A stretch of DNA of 64,000 nucleotides, from NCBI RefSeq assembly GCF_011777505.1, contig NZ_JAATJT010000001.1, positions 1,364,001 to 1,428,000 of the forward strand, read 5' to 3'. Source of the DNA: Gaetbulibacter sp. S0825 (GTDB lineage: Bacteria > Bacteroidota > Bacteroidia > Flavobacteriales > Flavobacteriaceae). The position numbers and the translations under genes are program-made. This document shows positions 26,057-35,602 of this stretch, one piece after another; the stretch's first letter is position 1; every line of letters begins with the position of its first letter. The notes below the pieces were generated by a model. That model was not told the DNA's origin and ran no database searches. It was given only the letters and a program-made list of their open reading frames with translations.

Positions 26057-26734
26057 ATGAAGAAAAAAACCTTTAGAATTATATTAATTGGAATATTGGT
26101 CCTATTCGGGGTTTTAAGATTTTTTGGAGCTTTAAGATTTTTTAATGTACCAAGTACTTCAAATGAGCCTAATTTAAGTTTAAATTCTCGTTTCATTGGT
26201 TCAAATCTTGTAAAGCCTAAAGCACTAGACTTTACATATTTTAAGTTTTCTGATAGTTTGCATGGTAGTGCATACATAAAAAGATTGATAGCATTACCTG
26301 GAGATAAACTTGAGTGTAGAAATGGAAGCTTTTTTGTAAATGATCAAAATATAGATGATAGTTTGAATCTTAGATATAGTTATAAAATCAGTAAAGAATT
26401 CTATGACGACTATATTAAGGAGTCTTTTGAAAAAGATGAGTCATTTTTGGCTTACCCTATTTCGAATGATTCAATTTTAACTTTTTTAGATGATAGTTTT
26501 GTTAGTGAGCTTCCGGTGAAAATTGAGCGATTCAATGAGGTTGAGAGTGAGGGAGTTTCAACAGATATTTCATCAAAAACTTCAAACTGGAACATTAATA
26601 ATTTTGGACCAATAGTAATGCCAAAAAATAAATACTTCTTCTTAGGTGATAATCGAGATAATTCCTTGGATTCAAGATATAGAGGATTTGTAGAAGAAGA
26701 AAATATTTTAGGAACTCTTATATTTAAGTTTTAA
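26057..26734 (+). CDS. lepB: signal peptidase I (S26) family protein, divergent
   Basis: Membrane serine protease fold of the type I signal peptidase family, 225 residues, with one N-terminal TM (about 7-28). The Ser region is [10 protein letters not shown]: Ser35 in the nucleophile position but followed by Asn instead of the usual Met. The general base is Lys75 in [11 protein letters not shown], and the C-terminal [11 protein letters not shown] box is intact. An insertion of roughly 60 residues between these boxes is of low similarity. Start chosen at ATG 26057, directly after the terminator T tract. It overlaps pyrF by one base (TAATG). Confidence 0.88.
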   Translation: MKKKTFRIILIGILVLFGVLRFFGALRFFNVPSTSNEPNLSLNSRFIGSNLVKPKALDFTYFKFSDSLHGSAYIKRLIALPGDKLECRNGSFFVNDQNIDDSLNLRYSYKISKEFYDDYIKESFEKDESFLAYPISNDSILTFLDDSFVSELPVKIERFNEVESEGVSTDISSKTSNWNINNFGPIVMPKNKYFFLGDNRDNSLDSRYRGFVEEENILGTLIFKF

Positions 26735-27555
26735 TGACAACACAACAACTAGTAAGTCAAATCAAAAAAAAGAAATCCTTTCTATGCATAGGGTTAGATG
26801 TCGATTTAAATAAAATCCCTCAGCATTTATTAAAAGAAGACGACCCAATTTTCGCATTTAATAAAGCGATTATTGATGCTACTCATCACTTATGTGTGGC
26901 TTATAAACCTAATACAGCGTTTTATGAAGCTTATAGTATAAAAGGATGGCAGGCACTAGAAAAAACTATAAACTATCTTAACAAGAAACATCCTGAGATT
27001 TTCACTATTGCTGATGCTAAACGCGGTGATATTGGTAACACAAGCACTATGTATGCCAAAGCGTTTTTTGAGGATTTAGGGTTTGATAGTGTAACTGTAG
27101 CGCCTTATATGGGAAAGGATTCAGTAGAACCATTTTTAGCATTTGAGGATAAGCATACTATTTTGTTAGCATTAACATCTAATCAAGGTGCTTTCGATTT
27201 TCAGACAAAAACTGTAGATGGAATAGAATTATACAAACAAGTTTTAGAAACTTCTAAGTCTTGGCAAAATTCTGAGAGTTTAATGTACGTAGTTGGTGCT
27301 ACAAAAGCTGAGTTCTTAGCTGATATTAGAAACATTATTCCAGATAGTTTTTTATTAGTCCCTGGAGTTGGAGCTCAAGGAGGAAACCTACAAGAGGTTT
27401 GTAAATATGGAATGAACAATAATATTGGATTATTAATTAATTCATCCAGAGGAATTATTTATGCTTCAAATCAAGAAGATTTTGCGCAAGCTGCAGCTGC
27501 AAAAGCAAAAGTGCTTCAGTTAGAAATGGAGTCAGAATTGAACTCGTTAAACTAA
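26734..27555 (+). CDS. pyrF: orotidine 5'-phosphate decarboxylase (type 2)
   Basis: Last step of UMP biosynthesis. The 273-residue protein is the longer, type 2 PyrF with catalytic [12 protein letters not shown] (about 92-103, Lys and Asp of the active-site tetrad), CIGLDVD near the N-terminus, APYMGKDS, and the phosphate-binding [10 protein letters not shown]. Its start codon shares an A with the preceding stop codon, so it is translationally coupled to the signal peptidase gene. Confidence 0.95.
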   Translation: MTTQQLVSQIKKKKSFLCIGLDVDLNKIPQHLLKEDDPIFAFNKAIIDATHHLCVAYKPNTAFYEAYSIKGWQALEKTINYLNKKHPEIFTIADAKRGDIGNTSTMYAKAFFEDLGFDSVTVAPYMGKDSVEPFLAFEDKHTILLALTSNQGAFDFQTKTVDGIELYKQVLETSKSWQNSESLMYVVGATKAEFLADIRNIIPDSFLLVPGVGAQGGNLQEVCKYGMNNNIGLLINSSRGIIYASNQEDFAQAAAAKAKVLQLEMESELNSLN

Positions 27556-27567
27556 TTAGGTTTTAGT

Positions 27568-27714
27568 TTATAAACTGGCATTCCAATCTTTTGTTTTGTC
27601 TAGTTTGCTCACATCTTCAACAAAATTTGCAATTCTACTTTCAAGTTCCTTCAAACTTAAAATTTTGTTGAGGTTAGGTTTAATTTTTCCAACTTTACAG
27701 AAATGTGTACTCAT
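27568..27714 (-). CDS. small hypothetical protein, 48 aa
   Basis: A 49-codon frame beginning MSTHFCKVGKIKPNLNKIL and ending DKTKDWNASL. It is soluble and charged, with helix propensity in LKELESRIANFVEDVSKL. The stop lies 12 nt from the convergent pyrF stop. I do not recognise it. In favour: codon use resembles neighbours, and it fills an otherwise empty 230-nt gap. Against: no clear promoter or homologue known to me. Confidence 0.5.
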   Translation of the reverse strand: MSTHFCKVGKIKPNLNKILSLKELESRIANFVEDVSKLDKTKDWNASL

Positions 27715-27785
27715 AGTTTTTTATTTAAATTACGAGAATCTCTATTATTTGGATGTTTCTAAAAAGTTAAAGAATTGATAAATAA

Positions 27786-27983
27786 TCAAATAGAAGCTTG
27801 TTGTTGTTCTCTTGATAAAAATTTAAGCTTATTAAGCTCGTCCAAAAGTTTTATAGCTCGAAACTCCGAAATGTCACTTAAGGCATGATCCGTTTGTCTT
27901 AGATTATAGGCTTCCTCAATAAGCTGTTTGTACTTATTGTTTAATCTAATTTGGTCTTCAATAAAGGTTGAAACCTTGGTCAT
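27786..27983 (-). CDS. small helical hypothetical protein, 65 aa
   Basis: The ATG at 27983 (MTKVSTFIEDQ) is preferred; an upstream Met would add 15 residues of poor quality. The 65 residues are almost all helical and charged (IRLNNKYKQLIEEAYNLRQTD, FRAIKLLDELNKLKF), ending REQQQASI. This loosely recalls short flavobacterial helical proteins of the Lacal_2735 type, but I would not assign it. Same strand as the 48-residue gene, 71 nt upstream of it. Confidence 0.6.
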   Translation of the reverse strand: MTKVSTFIEDQIRLNNKYKQLIEEAYNLRQTDHALSDISEFRAIKLLDELNKLKFLSREQQQASI

Positions 27984-28201
27984 GATTAATTCATATAACA
28001 AAGTATTAATATATTTAAAATATTGCATAACAGCAACTTAAATCTTAAATTGTTAATAAAAAATATACTCGTTGAATTTATTGTGTTAATTATTTCATTG
28101 AAGAGATTCTATTAGAGGTACTATTTAATGTTATGTTAATATTAGATTTAGATTAATTATGATTTAATATCTTTAAAAGGCAATCAAAAAAACCTAATCA
28201 A

Positions 28202-28714
28202 ATGAAACCCTTGTTCACATTATTAGTTATCTGTTTCATGACAATAACTGTAAACTCTCAAACTAATAATAATACTTGTAATTGCTGTACAGAAAAACAT
28301 GCCGAATTTGACTTTTGGGTTGGTAGTTGGACAGTAACAAATCCAAATGGAAGTGCAGCTGGAACTAATGTTATTGAAAAAGTTCAAGACAATTGTGTGT
28401 TACGTGAAAATTGGACTAGCGCAACTCCAGGTTTTACTGGGACAAGTAATAATTTTTACAATGCTGCAAAAAAGCAATGGGAGCAAATTTGGATTGATAA
28501 CCAAGGCGGAAGTTTACACCTAAAAGGAAACAGAGTAGGTAACCAAATGATTTTACAAACGGATGTTGCCAAAAACCAAAAGGGAGAACCCTTTTACCAT
28601 CGTGTAACTTGGACTAAAAATGACGATGGCACTGTACGACAGTACTGGGAAACTATTACCAATGACAAAGATATTACTGTGGCTTTTGATGGTTTGTATA
28701 AAAGAGTTAAATGA
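28202..28714 (+). CDS. exported DUF1579-like protein
   Basis: A 170-residue protein with a cleavable signal (ITVNSQ) and a short Cys-rich N-terminus after cleavage (NTCNCCTEKH). It then has the FDFWVGSWTV start typical of DUF1579-like lipocalin-fold proteins, with alternating strands through GLYKRVK. Function is unknown; these proteins are usually periplasmic or secreted. The CNCC cluster could form disulfides or bind metal, which is inference. Monocistronic by its surroundings. Confidence 0.75.
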   Translation: MKPLFTLLVICFMTITVNSQTNNNTCNCCTEKHAEFDFWVGSWTVTNPNGSAAGTNVIEKVQDNCVLRENWTSATPGFTGTSNNFYNAAKKQWEQIWIDNQGGSLHLKGNRVGNQMILQTDVAKNQKGEPFYHRVTWTKNDDGTVRQYWETITNDKDITVAFDGLYKRVK

Positions 28715-28766
28715 TAAATCTATGTCAAGAAATTGCAATTAATTATTTTCAAATAAGTTTTTATTT

Positions 28767-29366
28767 TCAGCCAATCCAGATTTGTAATTGTTGATTGGGA
28801 ATATGCCTTTCAAACAGTCTTGCAATTCTTAAATTTGAAGGTCTAACCTTTAAGCTCTCTTGATTTTTAAATTCAATAAAATAATTTCCATGTTCTGTAA
28901 TGTCCAAAACCATTATTTTTTTAGCTCTTTTCCCAAATTCAAAAGATTGAACTCGCCAATTTGTTATTTTTGGATTAACTATTTTTTGGTTTTCTTTGTT
29001 TGTCAAAACGAATGTAAAATTACCAATCGAAACATCCCAACCACCGAGAACTTTTACACTATAAATTCCAATGGGTAATTCTATAACTTTACCAGAATCG
29101 TAAATACTAATTGGAAATCTAATTTCTAAATATCTTAAATCAGTTTTTATTATTTCAATATTCTTTGGTACTTTATTTCTTTGTAAAAACCCTGAAATTT
29201 TATTGTCAGGTGTCAACTGATTATAGCTGCTTTTAATATATGGTCTTGCTCCATCTGTTGGCTCGAATTCAGTTCGTAAATATTCAATTTCTTCATTGTC
29301 TAATTCACGCACTGTTCCATCATTCTCAACATAAACATATTCAAATTCTTCTTTTTCTGTTTTCAA
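28767..29366 (-). CDS. hypothetical protein, 199 aa, non-ATG start
   Basis: A soluble, charged protein with no signal or TM segment. The N-terminal part (FEYVYVENDGTVRELDNEEIEYL) is followed by TDGARPYIKSSYN and GFLQRNKVPKNI, a pattern I associate with uncharacterised Bacteroidota proteins but cannot name. The rest is beta-rich. No ATG exists near the 5' end: the frame runs from a stop at 29382-29384 and offers TTG at 29366 (used here) or ATT codons. Isolated gene between two exported-protein genes. Confidence 0.65.
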   Translation of the reverse strand: MKTEKEEFEYVYVENDGTVRELDNEEIEYLRTEFEPTDGARPYIKSSYNQLTPDNKISGFLQRNKVPKNIEIIKTDLRYLEIRFPISIYDSGKVIELPIGIYSVKVLGGWDVSIGNFTFVLTNKENQKIVNPKITNWRVQSFEFGKRAKKIMVLDITEHGNYFIEFKNQESLKVRPSNLRIARLFERHIPNQQLQIWIG

Positions 29367-29429
29367 TTGAATAGGATTAATCTAACTAGGTTTTCTTAAA
29401 CGTTGTTAAACCAAGATAAAGATTCGTTT

Positions 29430-30131
29430 TTAATCCTGCAACGCAAACACACGTCTCAACAAATCAGTAGTTCTTGAAGAAACCTTGTTTCTGATTTCTT
29501 TTTCTTCAACTGAAATCATGGTGTAAACGCCTTTTAAGGCTTCACCAGTAACATAATCAGTTAAATCAGGATTCACGTTATTAGTAAACGGAATGGAGTT
29601 GTATTTGTTAATTAAATTCTCCCAAATTTGGTCAGCACCAACTTTACTAAACGAGTTTTTAATCACAGGATTAAATTTATCGTATAAAGCGGTTTCTGTT
29701 TTGTTTGTTAAGTATAGTGTAGCTGCATTATCTGCACCAAGTAATATGTTTTTAGCATCTGCAAACGTAATCTCTTTAACAGCGTTTACAAAAATAGGCG
29801 TTGCTTCCTTTACAGCATCTTCTGCAGCTCTATTGAGTATTTTCAGACCTTCGTCTGCTAGGTTGCTTAAACCAATATCACGCAATGCTTTATCAACTTT
29901 TTGTAATTCTTCTGGAAGTAAAATCTTTACTAATTCATTTTTAAAAAAGCCATCTTCAGCAGTTAGTTTACTTACTTGTTTGTCAATTCCAAAGTCAAGA
30001 GCTTGACGCAAACCAGAAGCAATTTCGGCATTCCCCAAACCTCCTTGAGGCATTTGGTTGACGACTTGTTGTAACTCAGCACAAGCAGTTACATTTAAAA
30101 TTAAGATTAGGGCAATTATTCGTTTCAACAT
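29430..30131 (-). CDS. DUF4197 lipoprotein
   Basis: A 233-residue lipoprotein (lipobox VTAC, Cys17) with the DUF4197 pattern: GLGNAEIASGLRQALDFGIDKQVSKL, the FADAKNILLGADNAATLYL segment and the C-terminal TDYVTGEALKGVYTMISVEEKEIR. All helical after the lipid anchor. Periplasmic or inner-leaflet location inferred. Biological role not established. Divergent from the PqqB-like lipoprotein with a 41-nt shared promoter region. Confidence 0.88.
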   Translation of the reverse strand: MLKRIIALILILNVTACAELQQVVNQMPQGGLGNAEIASGLRQALDFGIDKQVSKLTAEDGFFKNELVKILLPEELQKVDKALRDIGLSNLADEGLKILNRAAEDAVKEATPIFVNAVKEITFADAKNILLGADNAATLYLTNKTETALYDKFNPVIKNSFSKVGADQIWENLINKYNSIPFTNNVNPDLTDYVTGEALKGVYTMISVEEKEIRNKVSSRTTDLLRRVFALQD

Positions 30132-30172
30132 AGTTTAAGGTTTTCTATCTTTAACAAAGATAAATTTTACAG

Positions 30173-31141
30173 ATGAGAACTATTCAAATTTTATGCCTAA
30201 TATGTTTTTTGGGATTATTCAATTGTAATTCTAAGAATGAAACTAAAGTGATTACTGAGACAGCCATTGAAACTAAAAAACCTAAGCAGTATATTACTGT
30301 ACTTGGTATAGCACAAGATGCAGGCTATCCTCATATTAATTGTGACAACGATTGTTGCAAATCCTTTTACGATGGAGAAGAACCTAAAAAGCTAGTATCG
30401 TGTTTAGGATTGGTCGATTTAGTTGATAAAAAGAAATACATCTTTGATGCAACACCTGATTTTACGCAGCAAACACAAATTCTTAAAACTGACCACATAG
30501 ATAATGGAAATATCATAGATGGCGTCTTTTTAACACATGCACATATAGGTCACTACACAGGGTTAATGTATTTAGGTTTTGAAGCCTTAGGAGCAAATAA
30601 AGTGCCAGTATATGCTATGCCAAGAATGAAACAATATTTAGAGACTAGTGGTCCTTGGAGTCAGTTACTAGCTTTTAAAAATATTGATATAAAACCTATT
30701 CAGCATGATTCAGTGGTATCATTAAATAATAATTTAAAAGTAACACCATTTTTAGTGCCACATCGTGATGAATATTCTGAAACGGTTGGCTATATCATTG
30801 AAGGACAACACAAAAAAGCATTGTTTATTCCAGACATTGACAAATGGGAAAAATGGGAACGTAACATTATCGAAGAAGTCAAAAAAGTAGATTACGCTTT
30901 TGTAGATGCGTCTTTTTTTAGAGATGGAGAGTTAGACAGGGATATGAGTAAAATTCCGCATCCTTTTACCACTCAAACGACAACCTTGTTCGAAAATGAA
31001 GATTTAGAAACGAAAAACAAAATCCATTTCATTCACTTTAATCATTCAAATCCAACAATAAAAGACTCACATCGATTAAAAGATAGTATTATAAATCTTG
31101 GATTCAAATTTGCGAAACGAGGTGATATCTATGATTTATAG
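30173..31141 (+). CDS. PqqB-like metallo-beta-lactamase-fold lipoprotein
   Basis: A 322-residue lipoprotein (lipobox GLFNC, Cys19) with the MBL metal site LTHAHIGHYTGL (HxHxGH) and the PqqB-like VLGIAQDAGYPHINCDNDCC segment. Other metal ligands appear in FLVPHRDEYSE and the HFNHSNP tail. PqqB participates in PQQ biosynthesis, but no other pqq genes are here and this protein is exported, so a PQQ role is doubtful; a secreted hydrolase is more likely. icmF follows 82 nt later with its own -7 box. Confidence 0.82.
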   Translation: MRTIQILCLICFLGLFNCNSKNETKVITETAIETKKPKQYITVLGIAQDAGYPHINCDNDCCKSFYDGEEPKKLVSCLGLVDLVDKKKYIFDATPDFTQQTQILKTDHIDNGNIIDGVFLTHAHIGHYTGLMYLGFEALGANKVPVYAMPRMKQYLETSGPWSQLLAFKNIDIKPIQHDSVVSLNNNLKVTPFLVPHRDEYSETVGYIIEGQHKKALFIPDIDKWEKWERNIIEEVKKVDYAFVDASFFRDGELDRDMSKIPHPFTTQTTTLFENEDLETKNKIHFIHFNHSNPTIKDSHRLKDSIINLGFKFAKRGDIYDL

Positions 31142-31188
31142 AAACTTATATTATTCATAATAAAGGCGATAAATTTTTCAATATTCCG

Positions 31189-31196
31189 TAAATTTG
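31189..31196 (+). promoter_or_regulatory. -7 box TAAATTTG before icmF
   Basis: Exact TAnnTTTG match 27 nt before the icmF start codon; no TTG at standard spacing. Confidence 0.5.
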
Positions 31197-31223
31197 CAAC
31201 GTTAAAAACTCACATCATTACGA

Positions 31224-34200
31224 ATGCAACAAGTAACACCATACAAACCAAAACATAAAGTACGAATAGTAACTGCAGCATCACTATTTGATGGTCATGA
31301 TGCGTCCATAAATATCATGCGAAGAATCATTCAAGCGACAGGAGTTGAAGTGATTCATTTAGGACATGATAGAAGTGTGGAGGAAGTGGTTAACACAGCT
31401 ATTCAAGAAGATGCAAATGCCATTGCATTGACTTCCTATCAAGGAGGACACAATGAGTATTTCAAGTATATGTATGATTTGCTAAAGGAAAAAGGAGCAG
31501 AGCACATCAAGATTTTTGGTGGAGGTGGAGGCGTGATACTACCTTCAGAAATTAAGGACTTGATGGATTATGGTATTACACGTATTTATTCTCCAGATGA
31601 TGGTAGAGAACTTGGACTTCAAGGCATGATTAACGATTTGGTTCAGCAATCTGATTTTGCTATTGGAGATGTTTTGAATGGAGAAGTAGATATTCTTGAA
31701 GAGAAAAACCCAAAAGCTATTGCAAGAGTTATTTCTTCGGCTGAAAATTTCCCTGAAGTTGCGAAAGATTCCTTAGATAAAATTCACAATAAGAATAAAA
31801 ATTCTAAAACTCCAGTATTAGGGATAACAGGAACTGGAGGTGCTGGAAAATCATCGTTAGTTGATGAATTAGTACGTCGTTTTTTAATTGATTTTCCTGA
31901 GAAAACAGTAGGATTAATTTCAGTTGACCCTTCCAAACGTAAAACAGGAGGCGCACTTTTAGGAGATAGAATTCGTATGAATTCTATTAATTCTCCTAGA
32001 GTATATATGCGAAGTTTAGCTACACGTCAATCTAATTTAGCATTATCAAAACACGTTAATGAAGCAGTTGAAGTTTTAAAAGCTGCTGAATACGATTTGA
32101 TTATTTTGGAGACTTCAGGAATCGGACAATCGGATACCGAAATTATTGAACATTCTGACGTGTCGTTGTATGTTATGACACCTGAATTTGGTGCAGCAAC
32201 ACAGCTTGAGAAAATCGATATGCTTGATTTCGCAGATTTAGTAGCAATTAACAAGTTTGATAAACGAGGCTCTTTAGATGCTTTACGTGATGTGAAAAAA
32301 CAATATATGCGTAACAATAATCTTTGGGATGTGCACCAAGATGATTTACCAGTTTTTGGCACTATTGCTTCACAGTTCAACGATCCAGGAATGAATACGC
32401 TTTACAAAGCGGTTATGGATAAATTGGTTGAAAAAACTGATGCTGATTTGAAATCGACGTTTGAGATTTCTGATGAAATGAGCGAAAAGATTTTTGTCAT
32501 TCCACCAAATAGAACACGTTATTTATCAGAAATAGCAGAGAATAATCGTGCTTATGATAGCAAAGCTACGGAGCAAGTTGAAGTGGCTCAAAAACTCTAT
32601 GGAATTTATAAAACTATTGAATCCGTAACTGGTGTCAAACTAGAATTAGATAAATCAGGAATAGATAGTAAATCTGTCAGTTCGAGCGCAGTCGAGAACA
32701 AAGATTTTGTTAGAATGCTTATTGGAGAATTCGACCGAGTAAAACTAAATTTAGACCCTTATAATTGGGAAGTGATAACTGGTTGGGACGATAAAGTAAA
32801 TAAATACAAAAACCCTATTTACTCATTTAAAGTAAGAGATAAAGAAATAAAAATTGAAACTCATACAGAGTCTTTATCACATACTCAAATTCCTAAAGTG
32901 GCATTACCAAAGTATCAAGCTTGGGGAGATATTTTAAAATGGTGTTTACAAGAAAATGTACCAGGAGAATTTCCTTATGCATCAGGATTGTACCCTTTTA
33001 AAAGAACTGGTGAAGACCCAGCTCGTATGTTTGCTGGTGAAGGTGGTCCAGAGCGTACCAACAGACGTTTCCATTACGTGAGCGCAGGTTTACCAGCAAA
33101 GCGTTTATCTACTGCTTTTGATAGTGTAACACTTTATGGAAACGACCCAGATTTACGTCCTGATATTTATGGGAAAATTGGAAATGCGGGAGTATCTATC
33201 TGCTGTTTGGACGATGCAAAGAAATTGTATTCTGGTTTCGATTTAGCTAATGTGATGACATCCGTGAGTATGACCATTAATGGCCCAGCGCCAATGTTGT
33301 TAGGCTTTTTTATGAATGCTGCTATTGACCAACAATGCGAAATCTACATTAAAGATAATGGACTTGAAAAAGAGGTTGAAGCCAAAATAGCTAAGATTTA
33401 TAAAGGGAAAGAACGTCCGAAATACAATGGCGATTTACCAGAAGGAAACAACGGATTAGGTTTGATGTTGTTAGGCGTCACTGGTGACCAAGTGTTACCA
33501 GAAGAGGTGTATCAAGATATTAAAGTAAAAACGATTGCTCAAGTTCGTGGAACCGTTCAAGCAGATATTTTAAAAGAAGACCAAGCACAAAATACTTGTA
33601 TTTTCTCTACGGAGTTTGCATTGCGATTAATGGGAGACGTACAAGAATATTTTATCGAGAATAATGTGCGTAACTTTTATTCAGTATCTATTTCAGGCTA
33701 TCATATTGCTGAAGCAGGAGCGAACCCAATTACGCAATTGGCTCTAACATTATCTAACGGATTTACTTATGTTGAGTATTATCTGTCAAGAGGAATGGAT
33801 ATCAATAAATTTGGTCCAAACCTGTCATTCTTCTTTTCAAATGGTATTGACCCTGAATATGCGGTTATTGGTCGTGTAGCGCGAAAAATTTGGGCTAAAG
33901 CGATGAAGCATAAATATGGAGCAAATGCGAGAGCGCAAATGCTTAAGTATCATATTCAAACGTCTGGACGTAGCTTGCATGCTCAGGAAATTGACTTTAA
34001 CGATATTCGTACAACGCTTCAAGCTTTGTATGCTATTTATGATAATTGTAACTCATTACACACCAATGCTTACGATGAAGCTATTACCACACCGACTGAA
34101 GAAAGTGTTCGTCGTGCCATGGCAATTCAATTAATCATTAATAAAGAATTGGGATTAGCCAAAAATGAAAACCCAATTCAAGGGTCATTTATTATTGAAG

Positions 34201-34640
34201 AATTAACCGATTTAGTGGAGGAGGCAGTATTAATGGAGTTTGATAGAATAACTGAAAGAGGAGGTGTTCTTGGAGCTATGGAGACTATGTATCAACGTAG
34301 TAAAATACAAGAAGAAAGTTTGTACTATGAGACTTTAAAACATAATGGAGAGTTCTCAATTATTGGAGTAAATACGTTTTTAAGCTCTAAAGGTTCTCCA
34401 ACGGTTTTACCAGCAGAAGTTATAAGAGCTACAGAAAAAGAGAAGCAGTTCCAAATTAAAACGCTTGAAAATTTACATAAAGCAAACGACACAACTTCAT
34501 TGTTGAAAGAATTACAACATAAGGCCATTAATAACGAAAATATTTTTGAGTCTTTAATGGAGGTTTGTAAAGTGTGTTCTCTGGGGCAAATTACTAATGC
34601 TTTGTTTGAAGTAGGAGGACAGTATCGTAGAAATATGTAA
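31224..34640 (+). CDS. icmF: fused isobutyryl-CoA mutase (IcmF)
   Basis: A 1138-residue B12-dependent acyl-CoA mutase with the IcmF domain order: cobalamin-binding domain (about 1-140, DGHDAS at 23-28 with His25 as the expected lower ligand), MeaI-type GTPase chaperone (about 195-430, P-loop GTGGAGKSS at 203-211, NKFDKRG), linker, and mutase TIM barrel (about 530-1138, [29 protein letters not shown]). IcmF isomerises isobutyryl- and n-butyryl-CoA and, in some species, isovaleryl/pivalyl-CoA. In the linker, residues 485-492 (VSSSAVEN) are encoded by a dispersed repeat unit. Role: probably branched-chain or fatty-acyl-CoA metabolism. Confidence 0.95.
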   Translation: MQQVTPYKPKHKVRIVTAASLFDGHDASINIMRRIIQATGVEVIHLGHDRSVEEVVNTAIQEDANAIALTSYQGGHNEYFKYMYDLLKEKGAEHIKIFGGGGGVILPSEIKDLMDYGITRIYSPDDGRELGLQGMINDLVQQSDFAIGDVLNGEVDILEEKNPKAIARVISSAENFPEVAKDSLDKIHNKNKNSKTPVLGITGTGGAGKSSLVDELVRRFLIDFPEKTVGLISVDPSKRKTGGALLGDRIRMNSINSPRVYMRSLATRQSNLALSKHVNEAVEVLKAAEYDLIILETSGIGQSDTEIIEHSDVSLYVMTPEFGAATQLEKIDMLDFADLVAINKFDKRGSLDALRDVKKQYMRNNNLWDVHQDDLPVFGTIASQFNDPGMNTLYKAVMDKLVEKTDADLKSTFEISDEMSEKIFVIPPNRTRYLSEIAENNRAYDSKATEQVEVAQKLYGIYKTIESVTGVKLELDKSGIDSKSVSSSAVENKDFVRMLIGEFDRVKLNLDPYNWEVITGWDDKVNKYKNPIYSFKVRDKEIKIETHTESLSHTQIPKVALPKYQAWGDILKWCLQENVPGEFPYASGLYPFKRTGEDPARMFAGEGGPERTNRRFHYVSAGLPAKRLSTAFDSVTLYGNDPDLRPDIYGKIGNAGVSICCLDDAKKLYSGFDLANVMTSVSMTINGPAPMLLGFFMNAAIDQQCEIYIKDNGLEKEVEAKIAKIYKGKERPKYNGDLPEGNNGLGLMLLGVTGDQVLPEEVYQDIKVKTIAQVRGTVQADILKEDQAQNTCIFSTEFALRLMGDVQEYFIENNVRNFYSVSISGYHIAEAGANPITQLALTLSNGFTYVEYYLSRGMDINKFGPNLSFFFSNGIDPEYAVIGRVARKIWAKAMKHKYGANARAQMLKYHIQTSGRSLHAQEIDFNDIRTTLQALYAIYDNCNSLHTNAYDEAITTPTEESVRRAMAIQLIINKELGLAKNENPIQGSFIIEELTDLVEEAVLMEFDRITERGGVLGAMETMYQRSKIQEESLYYETLKHNGEFSIIGVNTFLSSKGSPTVLPAEVIRATEKEKQFQIKTLENLHKANDTTSLLKELQHKAINNENIFESLMEVCKVCSLGQITNALFEVGGQYRRNM
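32676..32699 (+). repeat. dispersed repeat unit inside icmF
   Basis: The 24-nt element contains GAGCGCAGTCGA (32684-32695), identical to the unit inside mnmD at 48350-48361, bounded by GTTC and GAAC. It is in frame, in the linker between the GTPase and mutase domains. Confidence 0.75.
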
Positions 34641-34683
34641 GCAGAGAATCACTTTTTGTCTTTTCGAAAAGTGTATGAATCAC

Positions 34684-34750
34684 TTATGCTGAGTGAAGTC
34701 GAAGCATCTCAGTGAATCTCTTATTCCGAATTTGCTTTGGAATCTCATTA
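34684..34750 (+). repeat. compound dispersed repeat downstream of icmF
   Basis: ATGCT-GAGTGAAGTCGA-AGCAT, a one-variant copy of the GAGYGMAGTCGA core with flanking arms, followed by ATTCCGAA-TTTGC-TTTGGAAT, a near-perfect hairpin. It fills the gap after icmF and may act as its 3' end, as no other terminator is seen. Confidence 0.7.
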
Positions 34751-34909
34751 AAAAAGTAACTATAAAATGCATCTTTTTTATTAAAACGTCGTCTTATAGG
34801 TGTAATATAAAAACGATAGTCATGAAATGAGCCAAACTATCTTCTAGTGATAACTGAAATGTTTATTGGCGAATTACATATGACCGATTGAAAACAATAA
34901 ATTTAACTT

Positions 34910-35011
34910 ATGAAAAATAACGAATGTACTTGTACTTGCGATAGCTGCACTAACGGACAATGTAAAAACTGCACGTGCGAATCTTGTAACTGTAGTGGAT
35001 GTAATTGTTAA
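34910..35011 (+). CDS. metallothionein-like 11-cysteine peptide, 33 aa
   Basis: The frame encodes MKNNECTCTCDSC, TNGQCKNCTC and ESCNCSGCNC: 11 cysteines in 33 residues, in CxC and CxxC arrangements, with no aromatic residue and no signal sequence. That is a metallothionein-like composition, expected to bind d10 metals such as Cu(I) or Zn(II) in the cytoplasm; homology to a named metallothionein family is not claimed. It lies 51 nt upstream of a SigZ-like sigma factor gene, with an 11-bp hairpin between them. No signal supports another role. Confidence 0.8.
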   Translation: MKNNECTCTCDSCTNGQCKNCTCESCNCSGCNC

Positions 35012-35026
35012 ATCTTAATTTTATAA

Positions 35027-35052
35027 GAGCGTTGGTAGTTTTATCAGCGCTC
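35027..35052 (+). promoter_or_regulatory. hairpin between the metallothionein-like and sigma factor genes
   Basis: GAGCGTTGGTA-GTTT-TATCAGCGCTC forms an 11-bp stem (two G-U pairs), ending 10 nt before the sigma ATG and followed by only ATTTT. It may be a weak terminator or attenuator, or a structure lowering sigma translation relative to the peptide. Confidence 0.55.
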
Positions 35053-35062
35053 ATTTTAACTT

Positions 35063-35602
35063 ATGAATACGAATCAAGTTTGGGAAACATATCATCAAGA
35101 TATTAAACTATTTCTTTTATCAAAGATAAAAAATGAAGAAGTAGTTAATGATGTTTTGCAGGATACTTTTATTAAAATCCATACAAAACTAGATTCTATC
35201 AAAGATGATAAAAAACTTAAATCATGGGTTTTTACTATCGCTAGAAATACCATGTTGGACTACTTTAGAACTAATAAATTAAGCACTGAACTGAAAGAAT
35301 ATAATATTCAAATAGAGGAAGGGCTTCAAAAGCATGATGAAACAGATTGTTTGTATGGCATCATAAAACGACTTCCTAAAAAGTATCGTGACCCTTTATT
35401 TCTAGCAGATATTAAAGGCAAGAAGCAAGCTGAGGTAGCCAGTCAATTAAAATTACCAATACCTACGGCTAAATCTAGAATTCAACGCGCTAGAAAATTA
35501 GTAGCGCAAGGATATATGGAATGCTGCGATTTTAAAATGAATAAAAAAGGACATTTAGTTGGTGAAGTAAAAGATAAAGAAGATTGCAAAGTCTGCAGTT
35601 AA
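35063..35602 (+). CDS. SigZ-like ECF sigma factor with Cys-rich tail
   Basis: A 179-residue sigma-70-family factor with region 2 (VVNDVLQDTFIKIHTKL, KLKSWVFTIARNTMLDYFR) and region 4 (LPKKYRDPLFLADIKGKKQAEVA, PTAKSRIQRARK). After region 4 a SigZ-type tail follows: YMECCDFKMNKKGHLVGEV...DCKVC, with Cys154, Cys155, Cys175 and Cys178 as a possible metal site. No membrane anti-sigma gene follows; the next gene is convergent with zero gap. Together with the upstream metallothionein-like peptide, a metal-responsive unit is a reasonable inference, not shown. Confidence 0.88.
   Translation: MNTNQVWETYHQDIKLFLLSKIKNEEVVNDVLQDTFIKIHTKLDSIKDDKKLKSWVFTIARNTMLDYFRTNKLSTELKEYNIQIEEGLQKHDETDCLYGIIKRLPKKYRDPLFLADIKGKKQAEVASQLKLPIPTAKSRIQRARKLVAQGYMECCDFKMNKKGHLVGEVKDKEDCKVCS

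Noticed and set aside
27568-27983. Toxin-antitoxin pair formed by the two small minus-strand genes
   Set aside because: Neither resembles a toxin or antitoxin family, and they are 71 nt apart without overlap or operator.
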